NCBI RefSeq assembly: GCF_000376425.1
Contig: NZ_AQWL01000002.1
Coordinates: 268,574-332,573, forward strand
Direction: 5' to 3'
Length of the DNA stretch: 64,000 nt
Source of the DNA: Thiobacillus denitrificans DSM 12475
GTDB lineage: Bacteria; Pseudomonadota; Gammaproteobacteria; Burkholderiales; Thiobacillaceae
Part shown: positions 16,697-25,906 of the stretch, piece by piece
Layout: every line of letters starts with the position of its first letter
How positions within the stretch are numbered: position 1 is the stretch's first letter
Made by a program: the position numbers and the translations under genes
The notes under the pieces: generated by a model
Database searches by the model: none
The model's input: only the letters and a program-made list of their open reading frames with translations
What the model was told of the DNA's origin: nothing

Positions 16697-19042
16697 ATGA
16701 ACGCATTGCCCAAAATTGCCCAGAAAATGTCCCACAAGGGGACTCCGACTTTCTCCCCGCAAGGAGGAGGCCGTTGGGTACCCAACGGCTGCGCCGTTAC
16801 TCATTCGCTCTACAAGCTGAAGCTTGTGAAAGATCGTATGACCCGCCAACTGTTCGGGATCGCCCTGCTCGCTGGTTTGGTGCTGCCGCTCGTGGTACGC
16901 GCTGCCGACGTGCCGCCTACCGGCAATACAGTGCAAAGCGTCGAGACCGCCACTCTGCCCGGCGGCAAGGTGGTGGTGCGCGTCAACCTCAAGAACGCGC
17001 TGACCGCCACACCGGCCGGCTTTACCGTCGGCAATCCGCCGCGCATCGCGCTCGATCTGCCCGACACCGGCAATGCCATGGGGCGCAACACGGTGGATGC
17101 CAACCTCGGGCCATTGTCGAGCATCAACGTGGTGCAGGCGGGAACCCGCACCCGCCTGGTGCTGAATCTGAACAAGGCAGTCGAATACGACGCCAGGATC
17201 GACGGCAAGACACTGCTCGTCGCGCTGGGCGACGTCGGTGCCGGTGCGGCGCCGGTGAACGTCAGCCCGCGTTTTGCTGAAGCGGGGCCCGGGGCGGCGC
17301 GCCACAGTATCCGCGATGTCGATTTCAGACGTGGCGCAGCGGGCGAGGCACGCATCGTGACCACGCTGTCTGATGCGCAGGCGGGGATCAACATCCGCCA
17401 GCAGGCCAACGGCGTGGTCGTCGACTTCATCGGCACCGAATTGCCCCAGGCCCTGCAGCGTCGCCTCGACGTGGCCGATTTCGGCACCCCGGTGCAGACC
17501 ATCGAAACCTATACCCTGGGCGACAACACCCGCATGGTGATCGAACCCAAGGGTGGCTGGGAGTATTCGGCCTACCAGACCGACAACAGCTTCATCGTCG
17601 AGGTCAAGGCGGCGGCCGATGGCCAGAAGAAAACCGCTGACGGCAAGGTGAAATACACCGGCGAAAAACTCTCGCTCAATTTCCAGAACGTCGAGGTACG
17701 CTCGGTGCTGCAGGTCATCGCCGATTTCACCGGCCTCAACATCATCGCCAGCGACACCGTGGCAGGCAACCTCACGCTGCGCCTGAAGGACGTGCCGTGG
17801 GATCAGGCGCTCGATCTGATCATGCAGACCAAGGGCCTGGACAAGCGCCAGAACGGCAACGTGATCTGGATTGCGCCCAAGGACGAGTTGCTGACCAAGG
17901 AAAAACTCGAGTTCGAAGCCAAGAATCAAGTGGCCGATCTGGAGCCCCTGACCACCGAATACATCCAGCTCAACTACATGCGGGCGGATGAAGCGCAGAC
18001 CATGCTGTACGGCTTTGCCTCCGGTGCCTTCCTCAATTCGGCAACCAACAACGCGGTGAACTGTTCGGCACAGGCGCAGGGTCTGGGCGGTGCTGCCGCA
18101 GCGCAGGCGTCGCAGAAAGGCCAGGGCGACAATGACCAGAAAGTCCTGACCAAGCGCGGCCGCGCCACCTACGAACTGAAGACCAATACGCTGATCATCA
18201 CCGATACGGCACGCAAGATTCAGGAGGTTCGCGAACTGCTCGCGCGTCTGGATGTGCCGGCGCGGCAGGTCATGATCGAGGCGCGGGTGGTCATTGCCGA
18301 TTCGCAATGGGGCCGCCAATTGGGTGCGCGGCTGGGCACCCGGATTACAGGCACGACCAGTTTGGCCGGTTCGCAAACGGGTATCAACCTGTCGGGCAAT
18401 CAGTTGGCAGCCGAGACAGGCACAATCTCCAACAATGTCAATTTGCCGATCTCGGGCAGCACGGCTCCGGGTTCGTTCGGTCTGTCATTGTTGAATATCG
18501 CGACGGGCAATTTGATCAGTCTGGAATTGCAGGCGCTGGAAGCGGATAACCGCGGAAAAATTCTTTCCAGCCCGCGTGTCGTGACGTCCAACCAGAAGCC
18601 GGCGGTGATCCTGCAAGGTGAGCAGATTCCTTATGTCACTCAAACCGTTTCCGGCGGAGTCGCGACGACGACCGTTACGTTCAAGGACGCATTCCTCTGC
18701 CTGCTGGTGGACCCGCAAATCCTGAACAACGATTCCATCATCATGAGTGTGGAGATCCAGAAGGATGCACGCGGCCCGGTGATTACGGCTGCGGGCCTGA
18801 GCGCGCCCACCATTGAAACCAAACGTGCCAAAACCCAGGTGCGGGTGAGCAATGGCGAAACGGCTGTGCTGGGCGGAATTTTTGAAGAGGTCGATCGGAA
18901 TGACGTCAACAAGGTTCCGTTCCTTGGAGATATGCCCTTCCTCGGCAACCTCTTCAAGAATTCAAGCAAGCAGAAAGACAAAATTGAGCTGCTGATTTTC
19001 CTCACTCCGCGCATCCTCGACGATCGCCTGTCGCTCCGCTGA
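16697..19042 (+). CDS. pilQ: Type IV pilus secretin PilQ
   Basis: Outer-membrane secretin that forms the pilus exit channel. From the ATG at 16697 it has 781 residues; a typical signal peptide (MTRQLFGIALLAGLVL, ending VRAAD) only begins at the ATG at 16838, giving 734 residues. AMIN domains come first, then an STN segment (VEVRSVLQVIADFTGLNI), N1/NolW domains and the secretin core with VLGGIFEE and VPFLGDMPFLGNLFK. The 16697 ATG has the better ribosome site (AGAGG, five-base spacer), but the 47 residues it adds are encoded by palindromic sequence and would mask the signal peptide. I cannot tell which start is used. A terminator follows at 19061. Confidence 0.95.
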   Translation: MNALPKIAQKMSHKGTPTFSPQGGGRWVPNGCAVTHSLYKLKLVKDRMTRQLFGIALLAGLVLPLVVRAADVPPTGNTVQSVETATLPGGKVVVRVNLKNALTATPAGFTVGNPPRIALDLPDTGNAMGRNTVDANLGPLSSINVVQAGTRTRLVLNLNKAVEYDARIDGKTLLVALGDVGAGAAPVNVSPRFAEAGPGAARHSIRDVDFRRGAAGEARIVTTLSDAQAGINIRQQANGVVVDFIGTELPQALQRRLDVADFGTPVQTIETYTLGDNTRMVIEPKGGWEYSAYQTDNSFIVEVKAAADGQKKTADGKVKYTGEKLSLNFQNVEVRSVLQVIADFTGLNIIASDTVAGNLTLRLKDVPWDQALDLIMQTKGLDKRQNGNVIWIAPKDELLTKEKLEFEAKNQVADLEPLTTEYIQLNYMRADEAQTMLYGFASGAFLNSATNNAVNCSAQAQGLGGAAAAQASQKGQGDNDQKVLTKRGRATYELKTNTLIITDTARKIQEVRELLARLDVPARQVMIEARVVIADSQWGRQLGARLGTRITGTTSLAGSQTGINLSGNQLAAETGTISNNVNLPISGSTAPGSFGLSLLNIATGNLISLELQALEADNRGKILSSPRVVTSNQKPAVILQGEQIPYVTQTVSGGVATTTVTFKDAFLCLLVDPQILNNDSIIMSVEIQKDARGPVITAAGLSAPTIETKRAKTQVRVSNGETAVLGGIFEEVDRNDVNKVPFLGDMPFLGNLFKNSSKQKDKIELLIFLTPRILDDRLSLR
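16700..16822. repeat. Palindromic, REP-like sequence at the start of pilQ
   Basis: Between a good ribosome site plus ATG (16697) and the signal-peptide ATG (16838) lies sequence unlike the surrounding coding DNA. It contains a perfect 18-base palindrome at 16771-16788 (centre GGGTACCC). This overlaps a second inverted repeat AACGG-CTGCG-CCGTT at 16784-16798, so two hairpins compete. No second copy was noticed in this window, so calling it an interspersed repeat is a guess. Confidence 0.35.
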
Positions 19043-19060
19043 TTGCGCTTACCTATCCAG

Positions 19061-19088
19061 GCGCGGGCTTGTCCCGCGCTTTTTTTTT
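19061..19088 (+). terminator. Rho-independent terminator of the pil operon
   Basis: GCGCGGG and CCCGCGC form a stem around a short CTTGT loop, followed by T followed by eight more T residues. It begins 19 bases after the pilQ stop. Confidence 0.9.
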
Positions 19089-19161
19089 GCCCCGGTTTTC
19101 TCCGGCGTTCCACTCCGCTGCCGCTGCTGTCGATCAAGCGGCTCTCAATTAGAATGGCGCC

Positions 19162-19713
19162 ATGAGCAAGCGCGACAATCTTTATCTGGTCGGACTGATG
19201 GGGGCCGGCAAGACCACGGTGGGGCGGCAGCTGGCCAAGCATTACGGCTGCGTTTTCTACGACTCGGACCATGAAATCGAGGCGCGTACCGGCGTCAAGA
19301 TCCCGGTCATCTTCGAGATCGAGGGCGAGGCGGGGTTTCGCAAGCGTGAGGAGGCGGCGATTGCCGAATTGACCGCATTGTCCGGCATTGTGCTGGCTAC
19401 CGGCGGCGGGGCGGTGCTGTCGGCGGCCAATCGCGACCATTTGCGCAGCAGGGGGGTGGTGATTTATTTACGCGGCACGCCCGAGCATTTGTACGAGCGC
19501 ACACGGCACGATCGCAACCGTCCGTTGCTGCAAACGGCGGACCCGCTGGCACGCTTGCGCGAGCTCTATAAGCAGCGCGACCCCCTGTATCGCGAAGTGG
19601 CCGACATCGTGGTGGATACCGGGCGGCAGAGCGTGGCGGGGATGACCCGCATGCTGTTCGGCAAGCTGGACTTGCTGAAGCGCGGGCTGCCGCTGGCGGA
19701 TACGGGGGACTGA
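19162..19713 (+). CDS. aroK: Shikimate kinase
   Basis: 183 residues, full family length. P-loop [11 protein letters not shown] at about 11-21, shikimate-binding [11 protein letters not shown] at about 33-43, ATGGGAVL and the lid region [11 protein letters not shown]. It phosphorylates shikimate at C3 in chorismate synthesis, in the cytoplasm. It sits downstream of pilQ as in most relatives, but the usual next gene aroB is not here. Instead its TGA is followed with no gap by the ATG of a secreted beta-helix protein. The pil terminator lies between it and pilQ, so it probably has its own promoter. Confidence 0.96.
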   Translation: MSKRDNLYLVGLMGAGKTTVGRQLAKHYGCVFYDSDHEIEARTGVKIPVIFEIEGEAGFRKREEAAIAELTALSGIVLATGGGAVLSAANRDHLRSRGVVIYLRGTPEHLYERTRHDRNRPLLQTADPLARLRELYKQRDPLYREVADIVVDTGRQSVAGMTRMLFGKLDLLKRGLPLADTGD

Positions 19714-20964
19714 ATGCGGCGCATCGTCCCCGCTGGCGTGTTCTGCTTGCTGGCGGGCACGGTTGTCGCTGCCGACTACCGTGCAGGCGCGGAAGATTAC
19801 CGCGATTATGTGCGCCAGTTGCAGCCTGGCGACCGCTTGCTGCTCGAACCGGGCGATTACCGCCAGGGCCTGCCGCTGCACAATCTGTCCGGGCGCGCCG
19901 GCCAACCCATCGTCATCGAAGCGGCCGATCCCGCTGTGCTGCCGCGCTTCATCGCACGGCCGCGCGCCAATACGGTCAGTCTGGTCAATGTGCGTCATCT
20001 GGTAGTGCGCCATCTGGAACTCGACGGCCGCGGGCTGCCGGTGGATGCGATCAAGGCCGAGGGCCACAGCCGCTATGCCGATTACATCACGCTGGAATCA
20101 CTGCGTATTCACGACCACGCCGCATCGCAGCAGAACGTGGGTATTTCCACCAAATGTCCGGCATTGGGGTGGGTGGTCAGGGGGAACCGCATCGAACGGG
20201 TCGGCACCGGCATGTACTTCGGCGATTCCGATGGCTCGGACCCCTTCGTCGGTGGCGTCATCGAAGCCAACCGGGTTGCGCACACGCTGGGTTACAACCT
20301 GCAGATCAAGCATCAAACCACACGCCCGGAAGGCCCGACAGCGCGCTACGATACGGTGATTCGGTACAACGTGTTTTCCAAGTCCGACGCCGTCGCCGGC
20401 CCGCAGGCGCGCCCCAATGTCCTGCTGGGTCATGTTCCGCCGACGGGCGCGGGCAGCGAAGACCGCTATCTGGTCTACGGCAACCTCTTTCTGCACAATC
20501 CGAGCGAAGCGTTGTTGCAGGCGGAGGGGCGAGTGGCGGTGTACGACAATGTATTCATCAACGGCAGCGGCGATGCGATCCATATCCAGCCGCATCACGA
20601 TGTGCCGCGCGACATGGCGATTTTCTCCAACACCGTGCTGGCTTCGGGCGTCGGCATCCTGGTGCGCCAGGGCAAGGGGGAGGCCTGGCGCCAGCGCGTG
20701 ATCGCCAATGTGGTGGCGGCCACTTCTCCCGTGCTGGGCGGCGAGGCCGCGCACAATGTCACGCTGGCCTATCGGCCGGATTTTTTGAACGTTGCTGCAA
20801 AGGAACTGACTGCGCGCCTGCTGGCGGAGGCCCCGCCGCCTGACCGCCTGCCGGCTGCGCTGGCAGGCGAACTGGCGGCTTATCCCGATTGGCAGGGCGC
20901 GTCGCGCCCCGGAGCAAGGGTGGCGCCCGCCGTGCTGCGCATGCCGGATGCTTTCCGGCCATGA
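19714..20964 (+). CDS. Secreted right-handed beta-helix protein (pectate-lyase-like fold)
   Basis: 416 residues. A cleavable signal peptide (RRIVPAGVFCLLAGTVVAAD, cut about 20) is followed by rung-like repeats of a parallel beta-helix: DYITLESLRIHDH, WVVRGNRIERVGTGMYF, GVIEANRVAHT, YLVYGNLFLHN, VAVYDNVFING, MAIFSNTVLASG. An early segment DYVRQLQPGDRLLLEPGDY matches the start of polysaccharide-lyase-like helices. It is likely periplasmic or exported and acts on or binds a glycan; no catalytic residues can be assigned. It starts directly after the aroK stop, and its own stop overlaps the next start (ATGA). Confidence 0.8.
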   Translation: MRRIVPAGVFCLLAGTVVAADYRAGAEDYRDYVRQLQPGDRLLLEPGDYRQGLPLHNLSGRAGQPIVIEAADPAVLPRFIARPRANTVSLVNVRHLVVRHLELDGRGLPVDAIKAEGHSRYADYITLESLRIHDHAASQQNVGISTKCPALGWVVRGNRIERVGTGMYFGDSDGSDPFVGGVIEANRVAHTLGYNLQIKHQTTRPEGPTARYDTVIRYNVFSKSDAVAGPQARPNVLLGHVPPTGAGSEDRYLVYGNLFLHNPSEALLQAEGRVAVYDNVFINGSGDAIHIQPHHDVPRDMAIFSNTVLASGVGILVRQGKGEAWRQRVIANVVAATSPVLGGEAAHNVTLAYRPDFLNVAAKELTARLLAEAPPPDRLPAALAGELAAYPDWQGASRPGARVAPAVLRMPDAFRP

Positions 20965-23297
20965 GCCGCAGCATGGGGGCGTCCGGCAATCTCCGCGTCC
21001 TTCTGGGGTGGACTGCGCTGCTTTACACCGTATTCGTCGTTTACGGCAGCCTGGTGCCATTGAAGTTTCATGCGTTGCCGTGGGACGAGGCGGTGGCCCG
21101 CTTCGGGGCGATACCGTTCCTCAAACTCGGCATCGGTTCGCGCGCCGACTGGGTGGCCAATCTGCTGCTGTTCATCCCCTTGAGCTTCCTGTGGCTGGGC
21201 GCGCTGTCGGCCGGCCGCAGTCGCCTGCTCCGGGCGCTCGCCACTCTGGCGCTGATCCCCGCGGCTGCCGCGTTGAGCATCGGGATCGAATTCACGCAGC
21301 TGTTTTTCCCGCAACGCACGGTGTCGCAAAACGACATCCTGGCCGAAGCCCTGGGCGGGATCATCGGCGTACTGGCTTGGTGGGGGGCGGGCGGGCGATT
21401 CGTGGACTGGCTACAGTCCTGGCGACACACCCATGCCCGCGCCGCCCTGGCCGAGCGGCTGGCCTGGGCGTATCTGGCCGGGGTGCTGGTCTACAACGTG
21501 CTGCCGCTCGACCTGACCATCAGCCTGGTCGAGATTTTCCATAAATGGCAGGACGGCAAGGTCAATCTGATTCCGTTTGGCCGCCTGCCCGGGGATGCGG
21601 CCTATGCCCTGTACGAAATCGCCACCGATGCCCTGATCTGGGCGCCGCTTGCGCTGCTGTGGCGGCTCGACGGGACACGCAGCGCGTGGCGCGCGTGGGG
21701 TATGACGCTGGCCACGGCCACCGCTGTGGAAATCATGCAACTGTTCGTCTTCTCGCGGGTTAGCGATGTCACCGACCTCTTCACGGCCGCCGTCGGTGCC
21801 GCCCTGGGGAGCGTCATCGGCGGCTGGCTGGCCGCGCGCGAGGCGCCCGCCGGCCGGCCGCCGCGGGCCGCCGCCCCGCCCGCACAGGCGGGCGGGGCGG
21901 CGGGATGGCTGCCATTTGCGCTGGCGGCGGGATGGCTGGCCGTGCTGCTGTTCGTATTCTGGTTTCCCTTCGATTTCCGCACCGACGGCGCCTTCATCAA
22001 AAGCCGGCTCGACTTCCTGCAGCGGGTGCCGTTCGAGGTGTATTACATCGGCACCGAATACCGCGCCATCACCGAAGTACTGCGCAAAACGCTGTTCTTT
22101 GCCCCGCTCGGCGGTTTGCTGGCATGGGGCGTGGCACGGCAGCCGTGGCGCTGGCGCAGCCCTCTGTTTGCGCTGGCCATGCTGGTGCTGGCGGGAATGC
22201 CTGCCGTCATCGAGCTGGGGCAGGTGATGTTGCCGCACAAAATCGCCGACACCACCGATTGGCTACTGGCCTGGCTGGGAGGCTTGGCGGGCTACGGCAT
22301 GGCGCGGCGCATGCTGCGCGCGCCGCGCCATGCCGTGCCGGTACGGACGGCTGTCGACGCGGCCGCCGTGTCTCCGTACCCGGCGCCGCGTACGCGCTGG
22401 CATTTGCCGCTGATGCTGGGGGGGTTGACCGTGCTGTTCTGGAGTGCGGCGCATGCCCCCTTCGTACCTTACAACGTGCGTGAACTGCTGCGGCACGACG
22501 CGCCCTGGCTGTCGGCGCTGCTGCTTGCGCTGGCGTGTTACTGGCTGGCGGTGTGGCCGGTGTGGCTGGCGCGGCGGCGGGTGTCCGGCCTGTTCCGCCA
22601 GGGCCAGCTGCCGCTCGGTTTGCTTATGTATGGCGGGATGGCTTTTCTGTTGCTGGCAGCCGCCGTGCCGGATGAGAGCCTGTACGATCTGGCCGGCAGC
22701 CCGGTGCACCAGTGGCCCGGACAGTGGGAGCTCGGGCTGCGCTGGGTGGCGCTGCTGGCGGTGCCCGGGGCGTTGCTGTATCTGGCCGCGCAAACCGTGC
22801 GCCGCTGGCGCGGCCGGCGGTTGGGAGCGGGGCATTTCTGGGCGGTGGTTCCGGTACTGCTGCTGGCGTATTGGGGCATCGTCGCGCAGGCGGCCACCGA
22901 CAACCTCACGGAACTCATGGCGGTGCCGCGGCCGCTGGCCTTCGTGGCGCTATGCGCCTGGCTTTATGTCCTGTTCCTGGCGGCGGCATGGCTGGCTTCG
23001 CCGCTGCCGGCGGCGCAGCGCACCCGGCAGTTGGCCGCTGTGCTTGCATCGCTGCCCTTGGCGGCACTGTTTCTGCATCTCGGCCTGGCAGGCGAAATCG
23101 ACAAATACGGCCAGCAATTTTCGGCCCTGCAGTTTTTGCTGAGCGCCGACCGCCAGCATTACGCCGCGCAGCCCGTCATCTGGCTGCGCTACAGTGCGCT
23201 GCACGTGCTTGTCATCGCAGCGCTGGCCTCCTTACAATGGCCGCACTTCCGCGCCACGCCCCGACTACACAGCCAGGTCCCCCATGCCTCTCATTGA
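20961..23297 (+). CDS. Large polytopic membrane protein with three VanZ-like domains
   Basis: 778 residues from the ATG that overlaps the beta-helix stop; an earlier in-frame ATG lies inside that gene. Three successive VanZ-like units are visible, each ending in a membrane segment with an acid-x-x-x-Q motif and a following basic/acidic loop: IEFTQLFFPQRTVSQND (109-125), VEIMQLFVFSRVSDVTD (256-272) and IELGQVMLPHKIADTTD (417-433). The remaining about 300 residues are further membrane segments. VanZ was first noted for low-level teicoplanin resistance, but the biochemical role of the family is unclear. A surface-glycan role is suggested only by the neighbouring beta-helix gene. Confidence 0.8.
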   Translation: MSRSMGASGNLRVLLGWTALLYTVFVVYGSLVPLKFHALPWDEAVARFGAIPFLKLGIGSRADWVANLLLFIPLSFLWLGALSAGRSRLLRALATLALIPAAAALSIGIEFTQLFFPQRTVSQNDILAEALGGIIGVLAWWGAGGRFVDWLQSWRHTHARAALAERLAWAYLAGVLVYNVLPLDLTISLVEIFHKWQDGKVNLIPFGRLPGDAAYALYEIATDALIWAPLALLWRLDGTRSAWRAWGMTLATATAVEIMQLFVFSRVSDVTDLFTAAVGAALGSVIGGWLAAREAPAGRPPRAAAPPAQAGGAAGWLPFALAAGWLAVLLFVFWFPFDFRTDGAFIKSRLDFLQRVPFEVYYIGTEYRAITEVLRKTLFFAPLGGLLAWGVARQPWRWRSPLFALAMLVLAGMPAVIELGQVMLPHKIADTTDWLLAWLGGLAGYGMARRMLRAPRHAVPVRTAVDAAAVSPYPAPRTRWHLPLMLGGLTVLFWSAAHAPFVPYNVRELLRHDAPWLSALLLALACYWLAVWPVWLARRRVSGLFRQGQLPLGLLMYGGMAFLLLAAAVPDESLYDLAGSPVHQWPGQWELGLRWVALLAVPGALLYLAAQTVRRWRGRRLGAGHFWAVVPVLLLAYWGIVAQAATDNLTELMAVPRPLAFVALCAWLYVLFLAAAWLASPLPAAQRTRQLAAVLASLPLAALFLHLGLAGEIDKYGQQFSALQFLLSADRQHYAAQPVIWLRYSALHVLVIAALASLQWPHFRATPRLHSQVPHASH

Positions 23298-24240
23298 CGT
23301 TTTCAACGGCGACGCGGACGGCATCTGCGCGCTGCATCAGTTGCGCCTGATCGATCCGGCCGACTCCGAGCTGATCACCGGACCCAAGCGCGACATCGGC
23401 CTGCTGAAGCGGGTCAATGCCCAGGCAGGCGACTGCATCACCGTGCTCGACATCGCGCTGTCGAAAAACCGCGATGCGCTCGACCGGCTGCTTGAAGCGG
23501 GCGCGCACGTGCGTTATTTCGATCACCATCAGCCGGGCGACATCCCCGCGCACCCCCATTTCGAAGCGCACATCGATACCGATGCCAATGTCTGCACCAG
23601 CCTGCTGGTGAACCGGTATCTGCAAGGCAGGCATCTGGCGTGGGCGGTGACCGCCGCATTCGGCGACAATCTCGTCGATGCTGCGCGGCAAGCCGCCGCA
23701 CCCCTCAACCTGTCCGCCGGCCAGTTGACGCAATTGCAGTCGCTCGGCGAGTGCCTCAACTACAACGGCTATGGCGAAGCCCTCGACGATCTGTTTTTCG
23801 ATCCAGCCGAGCTGTATGGCCAGCTGCGCCCGTTTGCCGATCCCTTCGCCTTTGCCGCCGAGTCGCCCGCCTATCGGGTTTTGCAAGCCGGCTATCGCGA
23901 CGACATGGCGCGCGCGATAGCCGTCGGTGCGGCCGAAATGCGCGCGGCCGGGCGCATTTTCATGCTGCCGGCCGAAAAGTGGGCGCGGCGGATTTCCGGC
24001 GTGTTTGGCAATCGGCTGGCAGTCGAGTCGCCCGCGCAGGCGCACGCCGTGCTCACCGCCAAGCCGGGTGGCGGCTATGTCGTCAGCGTGCGCGCGCCGC
24101 TGGTTGACCGCGCGGGCGCAGACGAACTGTGCAGCCAGTTCGACAGTGGCGGCGGGCGCAAGGGCGCCGCCGGCATCAACCATCTGCCCGCGTCCGAGCT
24201 TGGCCGGTTTATTGCTAGTTTTTTCGAGATTTATAAATAG
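23284..24240 (+). CDS. DHH-family phosphoesterase
   Basis: 318 residues. The DHH catalytic acids are all present: FNGDADG (motif I, about 8-14), VLDIALS (motif II), YFDHHQPGD (motif III, about 79-87) and FGDNLVD (motif IV). The C-terminal DHHA1-like motif reads GGGRKGAAG, with Arg where GGGH is usual. The family includes nanoRNases/pAp phosphatases and other Mn-dependent phosphoesterases; the exact substrate cannot be read off. The start at 23284 overlaps the VanZ gene by 14 bases. The neighbouring APS kinase makes pAp hydrolysis an attractive but unproven idea. Confidence 0.8.
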   Translation: MPLIDVFNGDADGICALHQLRLIDPADSELITGPKRDIGLLKRVNAQAGDCITVLDIALSKNRDALDRLLEAGAHVRYFDHHQPGDIPAHPHFEAHIDTDANVCTSLLVNRYLQGRHLAWAVTAAFGDNLVDAARQAAAPLNLSAGQLTQLQSLGECLNYNGYGEALDDLFFDPAELYGQLRPFADPFAFAAESPAYRVLQAGYRDDMARAIAVGAAEMRAAGRIFMLPAEKWARRISGVFGNRLAVESPAQAHAVLTAKPGGGYVVSVRAPLVDRAGADELCSQFDSGGGRKGAAGINHLPASELGRFIASFFEIYK

Positions 24241-24265
24241 CGTCGCGGTCCTTTCCTGGAGCAAC

Positions 24266-25897
24266 ATGGTGAATCAACTGATCGCGCCCTACGGTGGCGC
24301 CCTCGTCAACCTGATCGACCCTGCAAGAGCCGATGCGCTCAAACAGGAAGCCTTGGCGCTGCCCTCGCTCGAACTCGGCTGGCGCCAGCAGTGCGAACTC
24401 GAAATGCTGATGACCGGCGCCTATTCGCCGCTTACCGGCTTCATGACACGCGCGCAATGTGCACGCGTCGAGACGGACATGCAGCTCGACGACGGCACCT
24501 TCTGGCCGTTGCCTGTCACGCTCACCAGCCGGCAAAAAACCGCAGCGGGGCTGAAACCCGGCGACCGCGTCGCCTTGCGCGACAGCGAAGGTTTCATGCT
24601 CGCCGTGCTGGCGCTCAGAGACGTGTGGCAGGACGGCGATGACACCTACCTGGGCGGTGCGGTCGAAGGCGCGGCTTTGCCGCCGCATCCCGATTTTGCC
24701 AGCCTGCGTGCCACCCCGGCCGAGCTGCGCGCGCTGCTTGACCGGCGCGGCTGGCGGCGTGTGGTCGCCTGGCAGGCGCGTCAGCCGATGCACCGCGCGC
24801 AGTTCGAGTTCTGCCTGAAAAGCGCGATCGAGAACGAGGCCAACCTGCTGTTGCATCCGCAGGTGGGGGGCGACATTACCGATGCACCGGCATATTTTGG
24901 GCTGGTGCGCAGTTTCCTCGCCATCCGCGAGCGCTTTCCTGCCGCCACCACCCAGTTGTCGCTGTTGCCGGCGCCGCCGCGCGAAGCCAGCGCGCGCGCG
25001 CTGCTGCTGCGCGCCATCGTCGCGCGCAATCATGGCTGCGACCTGCTGATTGCGGGCGGCGAACACCAGGCTGACGGTGACTGCCGGCGCGGTGAAGACC
25101 TCGCCCAGGTACATGCCGATCTGCCGGTGGCCGAACTGGCCGGGAAAATCGGCGTGCAACTCATTGCCTACCCGCGCATGGTCTACGTGGAGGACCGCGC
25201 CGAGCACCTGCCGGAATCCGCGGCTCCGGCCGGAGCACGCCTGCTTACCCTGAGCGGCGAGGAATTCCAGCGCCGCATGCGGGCGGGGCTGAAAATCCCA
25301 GACTGGTACAGCTTTCCCGAAGTGCTGGTCGAACTGCATCGACAGAATCCGCCGCGCGAACGCCAGGGATTCACCGTGTTCTTCACCGGCCTGTCCGGTG
25401 CGGGGAAATCCACTCTCGCGCGTGCACTGACCGCGCGGCTGATGGAAATGGGCGGACGTTCGGTGACCCTGCTGGACGGCGACATCGTACGTCGCCATCT
25501 CTCGTCCGAACTGGGCTTTTCAAAAACGCACCGCGACATCAACGTGCGACGCATCGGTTTTGTGGCGAGCGAAATCACCAAGAATCGCGGCATCGCCGTC
25601 TGCGCGCCGATTGCGCCGTATCGCCAGACGCGCCGCGACGTACGCGCCATGATCGAGACGGTCGGCGGCTTCGTCGAAATTCACGTTGCCACCCCGATCG
25701 AAACCTGCGAATCGCGCGACCGCAAGGGCTTGTATGCCAAAGCACGTGCGGGACTGATTCCAGAATTCACCGGCGTCTCCGATCCTTACGAAATACCTGA
25801 AAAACCGGAGCTGGCGATCGATACCACCGGCCTGGGCATCGACGAGGCGGTACAGCAAATCCTGCTCAAGCTGGAGCACGAGGGCTATTTGCGCTGA
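24266..25897 (+). CDS. cysC: ATP-sulfurylase-like/APS kinase fusion, sulfurylase active site altered
   Basis: 543 residues; ATG at 24266 after GGAG. Residues 1-365 follow the ATP sulfurylase fold (PUA-like start LIAPYGGALVNL, ELEMLMTGAYSPLTGFM). Residues 367-543 are a complete APS kinase with P-loop GLSGAGKST (375-383), LDGDIVRRHLS and DVRAMIETVGGFVEIHV. The kinase makes PAPS from APS. The sulfurylase signatures are changed: QARQPMHRAQ (170-179) instead of QTRNPxHRAH, GGEHQADG (264-271) instead of GRDHAGPG, and LSGEEFQRR where SGTxLR is expected. The first half may therefore be inactive or altered while the kinase looks active. It is the last gene of a tight run, before a perfect hairpin. Confidence 0.85.
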   Translation: MVNQLIAPYGGALVNLIDPARADALKQEALALPSLELGWRQQCELEMLMTGAYSPLTGFMTRAQCARVETDMQLDDGTFWPLPVTLTSRQKTAAGLKPGDRVALRDSEGFMLAVLALRDVWQDGDDTYLGGAVEGAALPPHPDFASLRATPAELRALLDRRGWRRVVAWQARQPMHRAQFEFCLKSAIENEANLLLHPQVGGDITDAPAYFGLVRSFLAIRERFPAATTQLSLLPAPPREASARALLLRAIVARNHGCDLLIAGGEHQADGDCRRGEDLAQVHADLPVAELAGKIGVQLIAYPRMVYVEDRAEHLPESAAPAGARLLTLSGEEFQRRMRAGLKIPDWYSFPEVLVELHRQNPPRERQGFTVFFTGLSGAGKSTLARALTARLMEMGGRSVTLLDGDIVRRHLSSELGFSKTHRDINVRRIGFVASEITKNRGIAVCAPIAPYRQTRRDVRAMIETVGGFVEIHVATPIETCESRDRKGLYAKARAGLIPEFTGVSDPYEIPEKPELAIDTTGLGIDEAVQQILLKLEHEGYLR

Positions 25898-25906
25898 GCC
25901 GCGCCA

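Noticed and set aside
16112-18376. Long open frame (754 codons) antisense to pilP/pilQ
   Set aside because: Shadow of pilPQ without a recognisable product.
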